In this document: piece after piece, positions 14,516 to 23,272 of the stretch
Layout: each line of letters opens with the position of its first letter
How positions within the stretch are numbered: the first letter of the stretch is position 1
Assembly (NCBI GenBank): GCA_019423795.1
Contig: JAHZAT010000097.1
Coordinates: 1 to 40,850 of the forward strand
Origin: Clostridiales bacterium
GTDB taxonomy: Bacteria; Bacillota; Clostridia; Lachnospirales; Lachnospiraceae
DNA length: 40,850 nucleotides
Direction of reading: 5' to 3'
Notes under the pieces: generated by a model
Databases searched by the model: none
Told to the model about the DNA's origin: nothing
What the model saw: only the letters and a program-made list of their open reading frames with translations
Translations under genes and position numbers: made by a program

Positions 14516-14541
14516 GCAGCGGTTTTTCCGCTGTTTTTTTT
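14516..14541 (+). terminator. Terminator of the second regulator gene
   Basis: The stem CAGCGG/CCGCTG (14517-14522 and 14528-14533) with a T5 loop is followed by eight T. It begins a few bases after the stop codon. Confidence 0.9.
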
Positions 14542-14597
14542 GTTCTTATTTTTACTTTTTTTCTCATTTTTGTGTTATTTTTACAAATATTTTGTTC

Positions 14598-14647
14598 AAA
14601 AAAAGAAAACTAATAAAAATATATCTTTTTTATCTTGATTAGTTTCT
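14598..14647 (-). terminator. Terminator of the third SorC-type regulator gene
   Basis: On the minus strand, AGAAACTAAT pairs with ATTAGTTTTCT (one bulged base) around an A/T-rich loop, followed by seven T. It begins about 13 bp past the stop codon at 14660. Confidence 0.65.
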
Positions 14648-14659
14648 TTTTCTGCGGTT

Positions 14660-15628
14660 CTACAATAACTTTTCAGCGCATTCATTGTTGGTGATCAATA
14701 TATTGATATATCCTCCAGCAATTGCACCTTTAACTGCTTTCACTCTTTCTACTCCACCTGCAATACCAATTCGGTTTCTGATCTTCTTAATCTGCTCTGC
14801 GGGCATTCCTGCTATTCTTTCGTTGAATCCTTGAAATTTATCTCTTTTTCCTTCGGAATCAAAGAATTGCAAAGCCACATTTCCAACAACACCATTGTCT
14901 GCGAAACTTTGAAGTTCTTCATCCGTAATATATCCGGCATGAATCAGTGTGGAATCTGTTCCTGTATCATTTGCTCCAATTCCCATAACAACTGTATCCA
15001 GTTTTTCAAAGTCATCGAAGATAAAATTCACTGACTTTTCCTCTAAGAAATAATCTTTGATCTTCTTATCTGAGAACTGTGCTGGAGCAAGAAACTGTGT
15101 ATAGTTTCCACCAAATTTATCTGCAAATTCTCTTGCAATCTGGTTACTCTGGACATCTACTCCATTAATACTGTTTGGACTGATGCCTCCTACGATTGGT
15201 ACAAACATATACTGATTATCTTTCGCAAATGATCTTCGAGTTCTCGCTACATTATGTAAAGTAAATCCCATAGATACCCCAATATAATCTCCATCACGGA
15301 AAAACTGTGACAAATAAAGTGCTGCCTTTTCATACATCTTATTCAGAGATTCCTGTCTGGTATCAAGAGAACTATTCTCAACAACGATCACATCTTTCAG
15401 ACCATATTTTCTTTCCAGTGTTTTTTCAAGTTTTCCATAAGTGAACTGAATCGGATTGACCACTTCCACGCGTACAATTCCGCTTTCTTTTCCCTTCTGA
15501 AGCATTCTTGAGATTGTCGCTCTGGATATTCCAAGATAGTCGCTGATTTCCTGTTGCCTCATATCATCTTCATAATACAGGCTGCAAACCTTATAGATCA
15601 GTCTCCAATCATCTACAATCTTCTTCAT
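14660..15628 (-). CDS. SorC-family sugar-binding transcriptional regulator, third and distinct
   Basis: A 322-residue SorC-type protein with the helix-turn-helix at the N-terminus (RQQEISDYLGISRATISRML, about residues 24-43) and a C-terminal effector domain (VSMGFTLHNVA, VMGIGANDTG, NRIGIAGG). It is not closely related to the two other regulators here, and its recognition helix differs (SRATISRM against SRPWVSKL), so it should read another operator. The start at 15628 has AAGGAG upstream; a longer frame to 15673 would include that site. Its target is unknown. It could control gldA, the nearby CmpB-type gene or itself. Confidence 0.9.
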   Translation of the reverse strand: MKKIVDDWRLIYKVCSLYYEDDMRQQEISDYLGISRATISRMLQKGKESGIVRVEVVNPIQFTYGKLEKTLERKYGLKDVIVVENSSLDTRQESLNKMYEKAALYLSQFFRDGDYIGVSMGFTLHNVARTRRSFAKDNQYMFVPIVGGISPNSINGVDVQSNQIAREFADKFGGNYTQFLAPAQFSDKKIKDYFLEEKSVNFIFDDFEKLDTVVMGIGANDTGTDSTLIHAGYITDEELQSFADNGVVGNVALQFFDSEGKRDKFQGFNERIAGMPAEQIKKIRNRIGIAGGVERVKAVKGAIAGGYINILITNNECAEKLL

Positions 15629-15686
15629 TGGACGATACTCCTTTCTCATTTGCTGCTTTCTAAGTTGTATCAATCTTTATGCCTTT

Positions 15687-15715
15687 ATTCTAGTCAATCT
15701 TTGTTTGCTTTTCAA
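15687..15715 (-). promoter_or_regulatory. Promoter of the third regulator gene
   Basis: On the minus strand TTGAAA (15710-15715) and TAGAAT (15687-15692) are 17 nt apart, about 60 bp upstream of the start codon. Confidence 0.6.
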
Positions 15716-15765
15716 TACATATTCTCTGAAATTATGTCAAAGTGAACTATTTTTTCATATATACT

Positions 15766-15778
15766 TTTACATTTGTTC
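15766..15778. promoter_or_regulatory. SorC-type operator motif in a divergent intergenic region
   Basis: TTTACATTTGTTC matches the sequence at 13432-13444 base for base. It lies between the third regulator gene and the CmpB-type gene, upstream of both promoters, so either gene may belong to the regulon of the first two regulators. Confidence 0.5.
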
Positions 15779-15841
15779 AGAAATTTTGTGAAGAATTTAT
15801 CAGATGCTTTTGTGCAGTTTGTGAAACAATGCTTTTCTTTC

Positions 15842-15870
15842 TTGTATTTTTTTTTCATTTTTTATATACT
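15842..15870 (+). promoter_or_regulatory. Promoter of the CmpB-type gene
   Basis: TTGTAT (15842-15847) and TATACT (15865-15870) are separated by 17 nt of mostly T, 33 bp upstream of the start codon. Confidence 0.6.
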
Positions 15871-15903
15871 GAATACATTATTAACAAAAAAGGAGCTTTA
15901 CAT

Positions 15904-17202
15904 ATGATAAAAACATTATTTGAATTATGCTTTCTTTTCTTCCTCTATTCTTTTACTGGATGGATTCTGGAAGTAATACAGGCAGCATTTAATCAGAAGC
16001 GTTTTGTAAACCGTGGATTTATTAATTCCCCACTTTGTATTTCTTACGGTATCGGTGCTGTGATCATCACGATCAATACCCATGAGATGACTGGCCTTTG
16101 GATTTTTCTTGTTGCCATGATCGATGCCACTGTCATTGAGTGGTTTGGAGGACATTTCATTGAACATTTTTATCATGAACGTTGGTGGGATTATTCTAAA
16201 AATAAATGGAATCTGGATGGTTATATTTGTGTTTCTCATTCAATCTTCTGGGGAATTCTTGGATATCTTGGTGTCAGATTTGCAAATCCTTTCATTTTTA
16301 CTATATACAAAATGATTCCTGCCTTGATACGCCACGTTATTATCTTTACTCTGCTTACAATATTGATCATTGATATACTAGCCACGGCAATCGTTGTTTT
16401 TGGGAAAAATATCGATAAACGGCGTTGGGAATCTGCAGATGCATATCTTACAAAGATCAGCATGAAGTTAAATAAGTTGATAACTTCTTACGTGGAACAC
16501 CGTGTCGAACGTGCTTATCCACAGCGCAAATTAAAACTTCCAACAATTCCAAAAACAGGCGTCTTTGCTCAGGGCTGTGGTTTTTATAAAGTCTTTTTAT
16601 TGTTTTTTATAGGTTCCTTGCTTGGTGATATCATTGAAACGATCTTTTGCCGTTTAAAGATGGGTGTCTGGATGAGCCGCAGCAGCCTTGTATGGGGTCC
16701 GTTCAGTATTGTCTGGGGATTTGCTTTTGCTGGAGTTACTTTACTTTTATATCGTTATAAAGATTGTTCTGAGAGCTTTTTATTTTTGATGGGAACATTT
16801 CTTGGAGGTGCTTATGAATATTTGTGCAGTGTTCTAAGTGAAATTGTCTTCGGAAAGGTGTTCTGGGATTACAGTAAGATGCCTTTTAATCTGAATGGAA
16901 GAATCAATCTTCTTTATTGTTTCTTCTGGGGAATTGCAACGGTTGCCTGGTTTAAAAAGATCTATCCATTACTATCCGGACTGATTGAAAAACTTCCAAT
17001 CGCTTTTGGAACTGTTTTTACATGGTTTGTCGTTGTTTTTATGACACTTAATATGCTGATGTCTTTATCTGCCTTGATCCGTTATGATCAGAGAGACAAA
17101 CAGGTTCCTGCTTCCAATGGTTTCGAAAGATTTCTTGATACTCATTATAATGACCAGAAAATGAAAAAAATATATCCAAAAGCGGAAAAAGTTCATTCCT
17201 AA
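15904..17202 (+). CDS. Tandem-duplicated CmpB-type (putative ABC-transporter type IV) membrane protein
   Basis: A 432-residue polytopic membrane protein made of two copies of the CmpB-like unit. The first (about residues 1-165) has YSFTGWILEVI, RGFINSPLC, a Glu/His-rich helix and WDYSKNKWNLDGYICV. The second (about 235-400) has GSLLGDIIETI, RSSLVWGPFSI, GGAYEYLCS and WDYSKMPFNLNGRINL. The two units are joined by a cytoplasmic basic linker. Such proteins are common and uncharacterised in Clostridia; despite the name, no ATPase is nearby. The start at 15904 has AAAAGGAGC upstream; a longer frame from 15742 is a leader read-through. A perfect operator-like motif lies 125 bp upstream. Confidence 0.85.
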   Translation: MIKTLFELCFLFFLYSFTGWILEVIQAAFNQKRFVNRGFINSPLCISYGIGAVIITINTHEMTGLWIFLVAMIDATVIEWFGGHFIEHFYHERWWDYSKNKWNLDGYICVSHSIFWGILGYLGVRFANPFIFTIYKMIPALIRHVIIFTLLTILIIDILATAIVVFGKNIDKRRWESADAYLTKISMKLNKLITSYVEHRVERAYPQRKLKLPTIPKTGVFAQGCGFYKVFLLFFIGSLLGDIIETIFCRLKMGVWMSRSSLVWGPFSIVWGFAFAGVTLLLYRYKDCSESFLFLMGTFLGGAYEYLCSVLSEIVFGKVFWDYSKMPFNLNGRINLLYCFFWGIATVAWFKKIYPLLSGLIEKLPIAFGTVFTWFVVVFMTLNMLMSLSALIRYDQRDKQVPASNGFERFLDTHYNDQKMKKIYPKAEKVHS

Positions 17203-17230
17203 TATTGTTTAACATCAAATTTTCCTATAA

Positions 17231-17276
17231 AAAAGAATGGTTTCTTACACAAGGTATCTGAAACCATTCTTTTTTT
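17231..17276. terminator. Bidirectional terminator
   Basis: A 14-bp perfect stem (AAAAGAATGGTTTC and its complement) with a 15-nt loop lies between the converging CmpB-type and HAD genes, with T-runs after the stem on both strands. Confidence 0.9.
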
Positions 17277-18060
17277 ATTCAAAATAATTATTTTCTTTAC
17301 AATATGTATAAATTCCATCCTCTGATACATGCCCGCAGATTACATCAGCTGCTTCTTTTAACTCTTTGGATGCATTTTCCATTGCCACTGCAAGTCCAAC
17401 GGTCTTTAGCATTTCAAGATCATTGTTACCATCTCCAAATGCCATTGCCTCCTCTTTGCTCAAATGGTAGTACTCTAAAACCTTTTCAACTGCAACGCCT
17501 TTTCCTCCATCTGACGGAATGATATCGACAGCTTTCGGCCACCATACTGCCACTGCTGCTCTTTTTGTATCTTTAAGCATCGCTTTATATTCATCCTTAC
17601 CGCCTGCCATCATGATCTGAAATACTTCATCTTTTGAAAGCTCCTCAAAATCTGTTGCAAGCTTGATCCTCTGATTTGCAATGGAAAAATATTCAACGAG
17701 GTCTTCTTCTAATCCATTTGCTTCTGTCCTGTCCTTTGTCGCTAATACCACAAGATGTCCCATTTCTTCTCCATTTTGGATGATCTGTTTTACATCTTCT
17801 TTATCTAGCGGATTTTCAAAGATCGTTTCGGTTTCATTAAAACTATAAGAACCATTAAACGTCAAAAATGCATCAAAATCTATTCCTTCACTTTTGAAAT
17901 CTGGAACTTTTTCTGGCGGTCTTCCTGTTGCAATACAGATCTTAACTCCATTTTCCTTAAGCTTTAATAATGCTTTTTTGGTATTGTCTGTTATTCTTTT
18001 CTTCTCTGGATCGATCAATGTCCCGTCAATATCAAAAAATGCAATCTTTATCTTACTCAT
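17275..18060 (-). CDS. HAD-superfamily Cof-type phosphatase
   Basis: A 261-residue cytoplasmic sugar-phosphate/nucleotide phosphatase of the Cof (HAD IIB) subfamily. Motif I is FFDIDGTLI (nucleophile D8 in the DxD pattern), motif II CIATGRPP, the Lys of motif III lies near DGGKGVAVE, and motif IV is AFGDGNNDLEML. A cap domain occupies about residues 85-180. The start at 18060 has AGGAGAG upstream; a longer frame from 18096 is less likely. Substrates of this family are broad and not readable here. It lies 82 bp after dapB with only a weak hairpin between, so it may be partly co-transcribed. Confidence 0.92.
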   Translation of the reverse strand: MSKIKIAFFDIDGTLIDPEKKRITDNTKKALLKLKENGVKICIATGRPPEKVPDFKSEGIDFDAFLTFNGSYSFNETETIFENPLDKEDVKQIIQNGEEMGHLVVLATKDRTEANGLEEDLVEYFSIANQRIKLATDFEELSKDEVFQIMMAGGKDEYKAMLKDTKRAAVAVWWPKAVDIIPSDGGKGVAVEKVLEYYHLSKEEAMAFGDGNNDLEMLKTVGLAVAMENASKELKEAADVICGHVSEDGIYTYCKENNYFE

Positions 18061-18081
18061 GTTATCTCTCCTGCCATAAAG

Positions 18082-18129
18082 AAAGACAATAAACACACTG
18101 TCTTAATGGCGAATGTATCTATTGTCTTT
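18082..18129 (-). terminator. Weak hairpin between dapB and the HAD gene
   Basis: On the minus strand a 10-bp stem (AAAGACAATA and complement) has a 28-nt loop and a CTTTCTTTAT tail. The long loop and broken T-run make it at most a leaky terminator. Confidence 0.35.
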
Positions 18130-18142
18130 AAACTCTTATCTC

Positions 18143-18898
18143 TTATCCAATGACATCACTCATATCATACATACCAGCTTCTTTTCCTGCTAAGTAAAGG
18201 GCTGCACTGACTGCTCCCTTTCCAAAGATAGCTCTTGAATATGCTGTATGTTTTAATTCGATGACTTCATCCTGTCCTGCAAAGATGATCTCATGTTCTC
18301 CAACAATTGTTCCACCTCTGACTGCTGAGATTCCGATCTCTTTCTTTGGACGCTGTTCTCGTCTCTGACTTCTGTCATAAACAAACTCATATTCGTTGTT
18401 TAATGGCTCATTCACAGCTTCTGCAAGTGCGATTGCTGTTCCAGATGGTGCGTCTAATTTTCTTCTGTGATGCTTCTCTACGATATCAATATCAAATCCT
18501 GCATCTGCTAATAATTTTGTCATGGATTTTAATACTTTAAATAATGTATTCACTCCTAATGACATATTTGCTGAACGAAGAACTGCTGTCTTTTTGCTTG
18601 CTTCATGAACTTTCTCTAACTGTTCATCACTTAATCCTGTTGTACATAATACAACTGGAATCTGTCGCTCAACTGCAAAATCTAATAATCCATCAACTGC
18701 TGGTGCGGCTGAAAAATCAATGATCGCATCAACTTCCACATCACATGCGTTAATATCTGTAAATACTGGATAATCATTGTGTCCGTCATCCACACGATCT
18801 ACACCACATGCCATAACGGCTCCTTCTGTCTCTTCTATGATCTTACTGATCACCTGTCCCATGACTCCATTGCAGCCATGCATCATAATCTTAACCAT
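18143..18898 (-). CDS. dapB: 4-hydroxy-tetrahydrodipicolinate reductase
   Basis: This 251-residue cytoplasmic enzyme carries out the second step of the diaminopimelate branch, reducing the DapA product with NAD(P)H. The N-terminal nucleotide-binding loop is HGCNGVMG (residues 7-14). The substrate-binding signature EKHHRRKLDAPSGTA lies near residues 141-155, containing the paired catalytic histidines and Lys. Length matches the family. It is 13 bp downstream of dapA in the same operon, supplying lysine and peptidoglycan precursors. Confidence 0.96.
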   Translation of the reverse strand: MVKIMMHGCNGVMGQVISKIIEETEGAVMACGVDRVDDGHNDYPVFTDINACDVEVDAIIDFSAAPAVDGLLDFAVERQIPVVLCTTGLSDEQLEKVHEASKKTAVLRSANMSLGVNTLFKVLKSMTKLLADAGFDIDIVEKHHRRKLDAPSGTAIALAEAVNEPLNNEYEFVYDRSQRREQRPKKEIGISAVRGGTIVGEHEIIFAGQDEVIELKHTAYSRAIFGKGAVSAALYLAGKEAGMYDMSDVIG

Positions 18899-18911
18899 CT
18901 TTTGTAACTCC

Positions 18912-19796
18912 TTAAAGAATTCCTGCTTCTTTCATTGCGTTAATTAATACCTGTGCGTGATCTTCTTCCATCTCTGTCAATGGACGTCTTACGATATTTC
19001 TGCAATATCCCATCTCTGAAACTGCACGTTTTGCAGGGATTGGATTTACTTCACTAAATAAGTTATGGATCACATCCATGTATTTTAACTGGATGTCTAA
19101 ACTTCCTTTAACATCCCCATCTAAAAACTTCATAACCATGTCATGAGTTTCCATTGGTGCTACGTTAGATAATACAGAGATAACACCCTTTCCACCTAAT
19201 GCAAGAAGAGGTACTACCTGATCGTCATTTCCTGAATAGATATCTAAACATCCATCTGCTAATGCTGCAAGTGTTGCCACCTGTCCGATATCTCCGCTTG
19301 CTTCTTTGATCGCTACGATGTTATCAACACTCTTGGCAATCTTCACTGCTGTTGCTGGCTGGATGTTTGTTCCTGTTCTTCCTGGTACATTGTACATGAT
19401 GATTGGAATGTCTACAGAATTACCAACTGTTGTATAATATTCTTCAAGACCTTTCTGTGTTGCTTTGTTATAATATGGTGTTACAACTAACAGTCCGTCC
19501 GCTCCTGCTTTCTCTGATCTCTTGGCAAGATTCAGTGCTTCATCTGTACAGTTAGCTCCTGCTCCTGCGATAACTGGGATTCTTCCATTGACATGAGAAA
19601 CGCATGCGCTGACTACCTCGATCTGCTCATCATGAGACATTGTAGAAGCTTCTCCTGAAGTTCCACAGATAATGATACTGTCTGTTCCATTATCGATCTG
19701 AAAATCAATAAATTTCTCTAACTGATCATAATCCACCGATAAATCTTCTTTAAATGGTGTTACTAATGCAACACCTGCACCTGTAAAAATTGACAT
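18912..19796 (-). CDS. dapA: 4-hydroxy-tetrahydrodipicolinate synthase
   Basis: This 294-residue TIM-barrel enzyme condenses pyruvate with aspartate semialdehyde. The Schiff-base lysine is K164 in VAIKEASGD. Y135 in MYNVPGRTG and T46 in CGTSGEAST complete the proton relay, and Y109 in TPYYNK is the interface tyrosine. The start is fixed by ATAGGAGGA. It is 30 bp after the adenosyltransferase gene and 13 bp before dapB. Confidence 0.97.
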   Translation of the reverse strand: MSIFTGAGVALVTPFKEDLSVDYDQLEKFIDFQIDNGTDSIIICGTSGEASTMSHDEQIEVVSACVSHVNGRIPVIAGAGANCTDEALNLAKRSEKAGADGLLVVTPYYNKATQKGLEEYYTTVGNSVDIPIIMYNVPGRTGTNIQPATAVKIAKSVDNIVAIKEASGDIGQVATLAALADGCLDIYSGNDDQVVPLLALGGKGVISVLSNVAPMETHDMVMKFLDGDVKGSLDIQLKYMDVIHNLFSEVNPIPAKRAVSEMGYCRNIVRRPLTEMEEDHAQVLINAMKEAGIL

Positions 19797-19826
19797 TTTT
19801 CTTTCCTCCTATCATCCTGTGTAGCA

Positions 19827-20321
19827 TCAACATTGAGATTCTTTGACCGTACTGATGCAGTATACCGCATCTGTATATGGTATCAATTCATCTGGAATCT
19901 GTCTTCCCGTCATGATGATCAGCTGATCGTCACTTCGGTTTTCTAACATCTCCACTAGTTCTTCGGTCTTTAAAAGTCCAAGATCCAAAAGTCCCAGCAC
20001 CTCATCTAAAACGACAACGTCACACTGTCTTGTGTCTATGACTTTATGTGCGTATTTTAAACCGTTATAAATAAAATGATCCTGTTCTTTCTTCTCTTCA
20101 TCGCTTAGCTCTTCGTATGATCTTTCATATTTTTCAAAACGAAACAACTGTACTTCTGGTTCTAAACGTTTGAAAAAGCTTAATTCTTCTGTTTCTTTCC
20201 CTTTAAGGAACTGAACCATGATGATCTGCTTTTCCTGCCCGGCTGCTTTCACACACTGACCAATCGCACAGGATGTCTTTCCTCTGCCCTGGCCACAGTA
20301 TACTTCCACTCGTCCTTCCAT
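19827..20321 (-). CDS. cobO: Cob(I)yrinic acid a,c-diamide adenosyltransferase (BtuR/CobO type)
   Basis: A 164-residue P-loop protein of the BtuR/CobA family that transfers the adenosyl group of ATP to the corrinoid cobalt. The P-loop is GQGRGKTS (about residues 10-17), an aspartate-rich VVVLDEVLG strand (near 103-111) provides the Walker-B-like acidic residues, and MTGRQIP lies near residue 140. Its place before dapA looks like shared transcription rather than shared pathway. It has its own promoter. The ribosome site is AGGTGA. Confidence 0.92.
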   Translation of the reverse strand: MEGRVEVYCGQGRGKTSCAIGQCVKAAGQEKQIIMVQFLKGKETEELSFFKRLEPEVQLFRFEKYERSYEELSDEEKKEQDHFIYNGLKYAHKVIDTRQCDVVVLDEVLGLLDLGLLKTEELVEMLENRSDDQLIIMTGRQIPDELIPYTDAVYCISTVKESQC

Positions 20322-20372
20322 CTTTTCACCTCAAAGAATCTTCCTTTTGTAGTAATATATTTGGTTTAGGAT

Positions 20373-20402
20373 ATTATATCATTTCTGATACTATAAATAC
20401 AA
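20373..20402 (-). promoter_or_regulatory. Promoter of cobO-dapA-dapB
   Basis: On the minus strand TTGTAT (20397-20402, touching the stop of the upstream gene) and TATAAT (20373-20378) are 18 nt apart. Confidence 0.6.
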
Positions 20403-20403
20403 C

Positions 20404-21039
20404 TTATTCTTTATCCTTTTCATGAAACTCCAGTTTATTTACAGACACTTCATATGCTACCCGTTTGATCAGCTGATTTTCTGAAATCCTTTTCTGGTAT
20501 TCCCTGCTCTGGATTCTTCCGATCAACTGAATTCTTGAACCAATTTCAAGATTTCCTGCAAATCTTGCATTCCTTCCCCAGCAAATGCATGGTATGTAAT
20601 CAGATTTGCCATAAGAACGATTCACCGCAAGCAAGATGTCACAAATCTCTCTTCCAAGCGGTGTCATCCTATACACTGGCTGTTTACAGATAAATCCATC
20701 TAAAATGATCTGATTTGGTCTGTATCCTTCCATGTTGTCAATGAATTCCAGATCTCTGACAAATACGGATAAGATCAGATGATTACGGTTCTCCTCATGC
20801 TTATTAAAGGAACGAAACTGTCCGCATGCCCTTACAAGCATCCCTGTGTAATCTTTACTGACATCTATCAGTCTGTCTGATACAAGTAATGGTATCTCGT
20901 CTGTTGCTTCACTTAATCTGTTTACTAAAAGTTTGACTGTATAAAATCCTTCTCCGAAAATCTCATGGCTATATTCAAATGCTGAATTGATACGTCCGCA
21001 AACCTCCACTTGATTATGATTGATTCCCTGCTCTGTCAT
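20404..21039 (-). CDS. SSB-like protein with two OB-fold domains
   Basis: A 211-residue protein. Both halves resemble single-strand DNA-binding OB folds: residues 5-100 (EVCGRINSAFEYSHEIFGE, then LVRACGQFRS) and 105-205 (IILDGFICKQPVYRMTPLGREICDILLAVNR, then SRIQLIGRIQSR). The second half is the closer match to SSB/PriB, with the typical RxTPxGxxxCxxxLAxNR pattern. The usual acidic SSB C-terminal tip is absent; the tail is HEKDKE. It is not the main replicative SSB in length or tail, so an accessory SSB-like role is more likely. AGGGAGA precedes the ATG. Confidence 0.8.
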   Translation of the reverse strand: MTEQGINHNQVEVCGRINSAFEYSHEIFGEGFYTVKLLVNRLSEATDEIPLLVSDRLIDVSKDYTGMLVRACGQFRSFNKHEENRNHLILSVFVRDLEFIDNMEGYRPNQIILDGFICKQPVYRMTPLGREICDILLAVNRSYGKSDYIPCICWGRNARFAGNLEIGSRIQLIGRIQSREYQKRISENQLIKRVAYEVSVNKLEFHEKDKE

Positions 21040-21108
21040 ACTCTTTCTCCCTTCTTGTGTCCTATTAGTATACTTTAAATCCTATTCCAATTTGGCCACA
21101 ATTAGAAG

Positions 21109-21144
21109 AAAAACCATTCGACAAAGTTAGCCCCACTTTTTCGA
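21109..21144 (-). terminator. Likely terminator of typA
   Basis: On the minus strand TCGAAAAAG pairs with CTTTGTCGA at 8 of 9 positions around a GC-richer 9-nt loop, then T5 follows after four bases. It lies 35 bp past the typA stop. Confidence 0.5.
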
Positions 21145-21178
21145 CATTTTATAACTAACCGTAAATTATTTTGTTATT

Positions 21179-22999
21179 TTATGAGAATTTTGCACGTTTT
21201 CTCATTGTTGGATCTAAGATCTTCTTACGGATACGGATGTTTTCTGGTGTAATTTCCAGTAATTCATCGGTATCAATAAATTCTAATGCTTGCTCTAAGC
21301 TTAAGATCTTTGGAGGAGATAATTTTAATGCATCATCTGATCCTGAAGCTCGTGTATTTGTAAGCTTTTTGCTTCGGCATACGTTAATCTCAATATCTTC
21401 TGTCTTTCCTGTCTGTCCAATGACCATTCCTCCGTATACTTTCTCACCAGGTCCTACGAATAATGTACCTCTCTCCTGTGCATTAAACAGACCATATGTG
21501 ATCGTTTCTCCTGCTTCGTATGCGATCAATGATCCCTGTTTACGATACTGGATATCTCCTTTGTATGGTCCATATCCATCAAACAGTGTATTTAAGATAC
21601 CATTTCCTTTTGTATCTGTCATGAATTCTCCACGATATCCGATCAGTCCTCTGGATGGGATAGAGAATTCAAGTCTTGAATATCCTCCATTGGCGGCTGT
21701 CATATTCTGAAGTTCACCTTTTCTCTGGCTTAACTTCTCAATAACTGCTCCTGTAAATTCTTCTGGAACATCAATGACTGCGATCTCCATTGGTTCTAAT
21801 TTTTTTCCATTCTCATCGTAATGGTATAATACTTCTGCCTTGCTGACTGCAAATTCATATCCTTCACGGCGCATGTTCTCGATCAGTACGGATAAATGTA
21901 ATTCTCCACGTCCGGATACTTTGTAGCTGTCCTGATTCTCACTTTCCTCTACACGAAGGCTGACATCCGTATTTAATTCTCTGAATAATCTATCTCTAAT
22001 GTGTCTTGATGTAACATATTTACCTTCCTGTCCGGCAAGAGGGCTGTCATTTACCATAAACTGCATGGAAATTGTTGGCTCTGAAATCTTCTGGAATGGA
22101 ATTGCCTCTGCTCCATCCACATCACAGATCGTATCTCCGATAGACAGATCTGAAATTCCTGAGATTGCTACGATAGATCCTACCTGTGCACTCTTCACAT
22201 CTACTTTATCAAGTCCTTCAAATTCATATAATTTGGTAATACGGACTTTTTCTTTACGTTCTGGGTCATGAGCATTCACTACGATACATTCTTTATTGAC
22301 TGCGATCTCACCATTATCCACTTTACCGATTCCGATACGTCCAACATATTCATTGTAATCAATTGTACTGATCAGTACCTGCAATGGTTTCTCTGGATCT
22401 CCTTCTGGTGCTTCGATATGGTCGATAATTGTCTCGAATAATGGTTTCATATCTTTCTTTTCACCATCAAGGTCTAATGTTGCAAATCCTTCTTTGGCTG
22501 ATGCAAATACGAATGGACAGTCAAGCTGTTTGTCTCCTGCATCTAATTCCATTAATAATTCTAATGTCTCATCGACAACTTCATCTGGTCTTGCTTCTGG
22601 ACGGTCTACTTTATTGATACATACGATCACAGACAGATCAAGCTCTAAGGCTTTCTTTAATACGAACTTTGTCTGTGGCATTGGACCTTCGAATGCATCA
22701 ACTACTAATACAACACCATTTACCATCTTAAGTACACGTTCTACTTCTCCACCAAAATCCGCATGGCCCGGTGTATCGATGATATTGATCTTGATTCCAT
22801 TATACATAACTCCTGTATTCTTAGACAGGATCGTGATTCCTCTTTCTTTCTCGATGTCGTTTGAGTCCATGACTCTTTCTGCGACTTCCTGATTATCACG
22901 GAAGATTCCGCTCTGTTTTAACATCTCGTCTACTAAAGTCGTTTTTCCATGGTCGACATGGGCAATGATTGCAATATTTCTCACATCTTCGCGCTTCAT
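21179..22999 (-). CDS. typA: Ribosome-associated GTPase TypA/BipA
   Basis: The 606-residue translational GTPase has G1 AHVDHGKTT (residues 13-21), G2/G3 ERGITI and DTPGHADFGG, G4 NKVD and G5 SAKEG, followed by the EF-G-like domains and the TypA-specific C-terminal domain. It acts on the ribosome in large-subunit assembly and stress adaptation. Length is normal. It is monocistronic with its own promoter and a following hairpin. The ribosome site is AGAAGGA. Confidence 0.97.
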   Translation of the reverse strand: MKREDVRNIAIIAHVDHGKTTLVDEMLKQSGIFRDNQEVAERVMDSNDIEKERGITILSKNTGVMYNGIKINIIDTPGHADFGGEVERVLKMVNGVVLVVDAFEGPMPQTKFVLKKALELDLSVIVCINKVDRPEARPDEVVDETLELLMELDAGDKQLDCPFVFASAKEGFATLDLDGEKKDMKPLFETIIDHIEAPEGDPEKPLQVLISTIDYNEYVGRIGIGKVDNGEIAVNKECIVVNAHDPERKEKVRITKLYEFEGLDKVDVKSAQVGSIVAISGISDLSIGDTICDVDGAEAIPFQKISEPTISMQFMVNDSPLAGQEGKYVTSRHIRDRLFRELNTDVSLRVEESENQDSYKVSGRGELHLSVLIENMRREGYEFAVSKAEVLYHYDENGKKLEPMEIAVIDVPEEFTGAVIEKLSQRKGELQNMTAANGGYSRLEFSIPSRGLIGYRGEFMTDTKGNGILNTLFDGYGPYKGDIQYRKQGSLIAYEAGETITYGLFNAQERGTLFVGPGEKVYGGMVIGQTGKTEDIEINVCRSKKLTNTRASGSDDALKLSPPKILSLEQALEFIDTDELLEITPENIRIRKKILDPTMRKRAKFS

Positions 23000-23074
23000 T
23001 TATATCCTTCTTTCTAGCATCTTTCTCTATCAGTTTCCATGGCATTTACAAAGCATGCCAAGATTAACTTTCTT

Positions 23075-23103
23075 ATTCTATCACAATCAATGAAAAGTTG
23101 CAA
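23075..23103 (-). promoter_or_regulatory. typA promoter
   Basis: On the minus strand TTGCAA (23098-23103) and TAGAAT (23075-23080) are 17 nt apart, about 75 bp before the start codon. Confidence 0.6.
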
Positions 23104-23213
23104 TTTTATTATTTAGTACCAAAACTTTGATCATTGATACCATTGCTTTTTCCATTCGTGTCTCGATTTTTCCTGAAATTTAAGAACATTTTCCTTTATT
23201 CTATCATATTTCT

Positions 23214-23242
23214 TTGGTCTTTTCCTCTATTATATGTTATAT
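23214..23242 (+). promoter_or_regulatory. Possible hydE promoter
   Basis: TTGGTC (23214-23219) and TTATAT (23237-23242) are 17 nt apart and 31 bp before the start codon. Both boxes are imperfect. Confidence 0.4.
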
Positions 23243-23272
23243 TTCTTATAGACAAAAAAGGAGTTTGATATT

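Noticed and set aside
17275..20321. HAD phosphatase, cobO, dapA and dapB as a joint pathway
   Set aside because: Each has a standard independent role; adjacency and spacing suggest shared transcription only.
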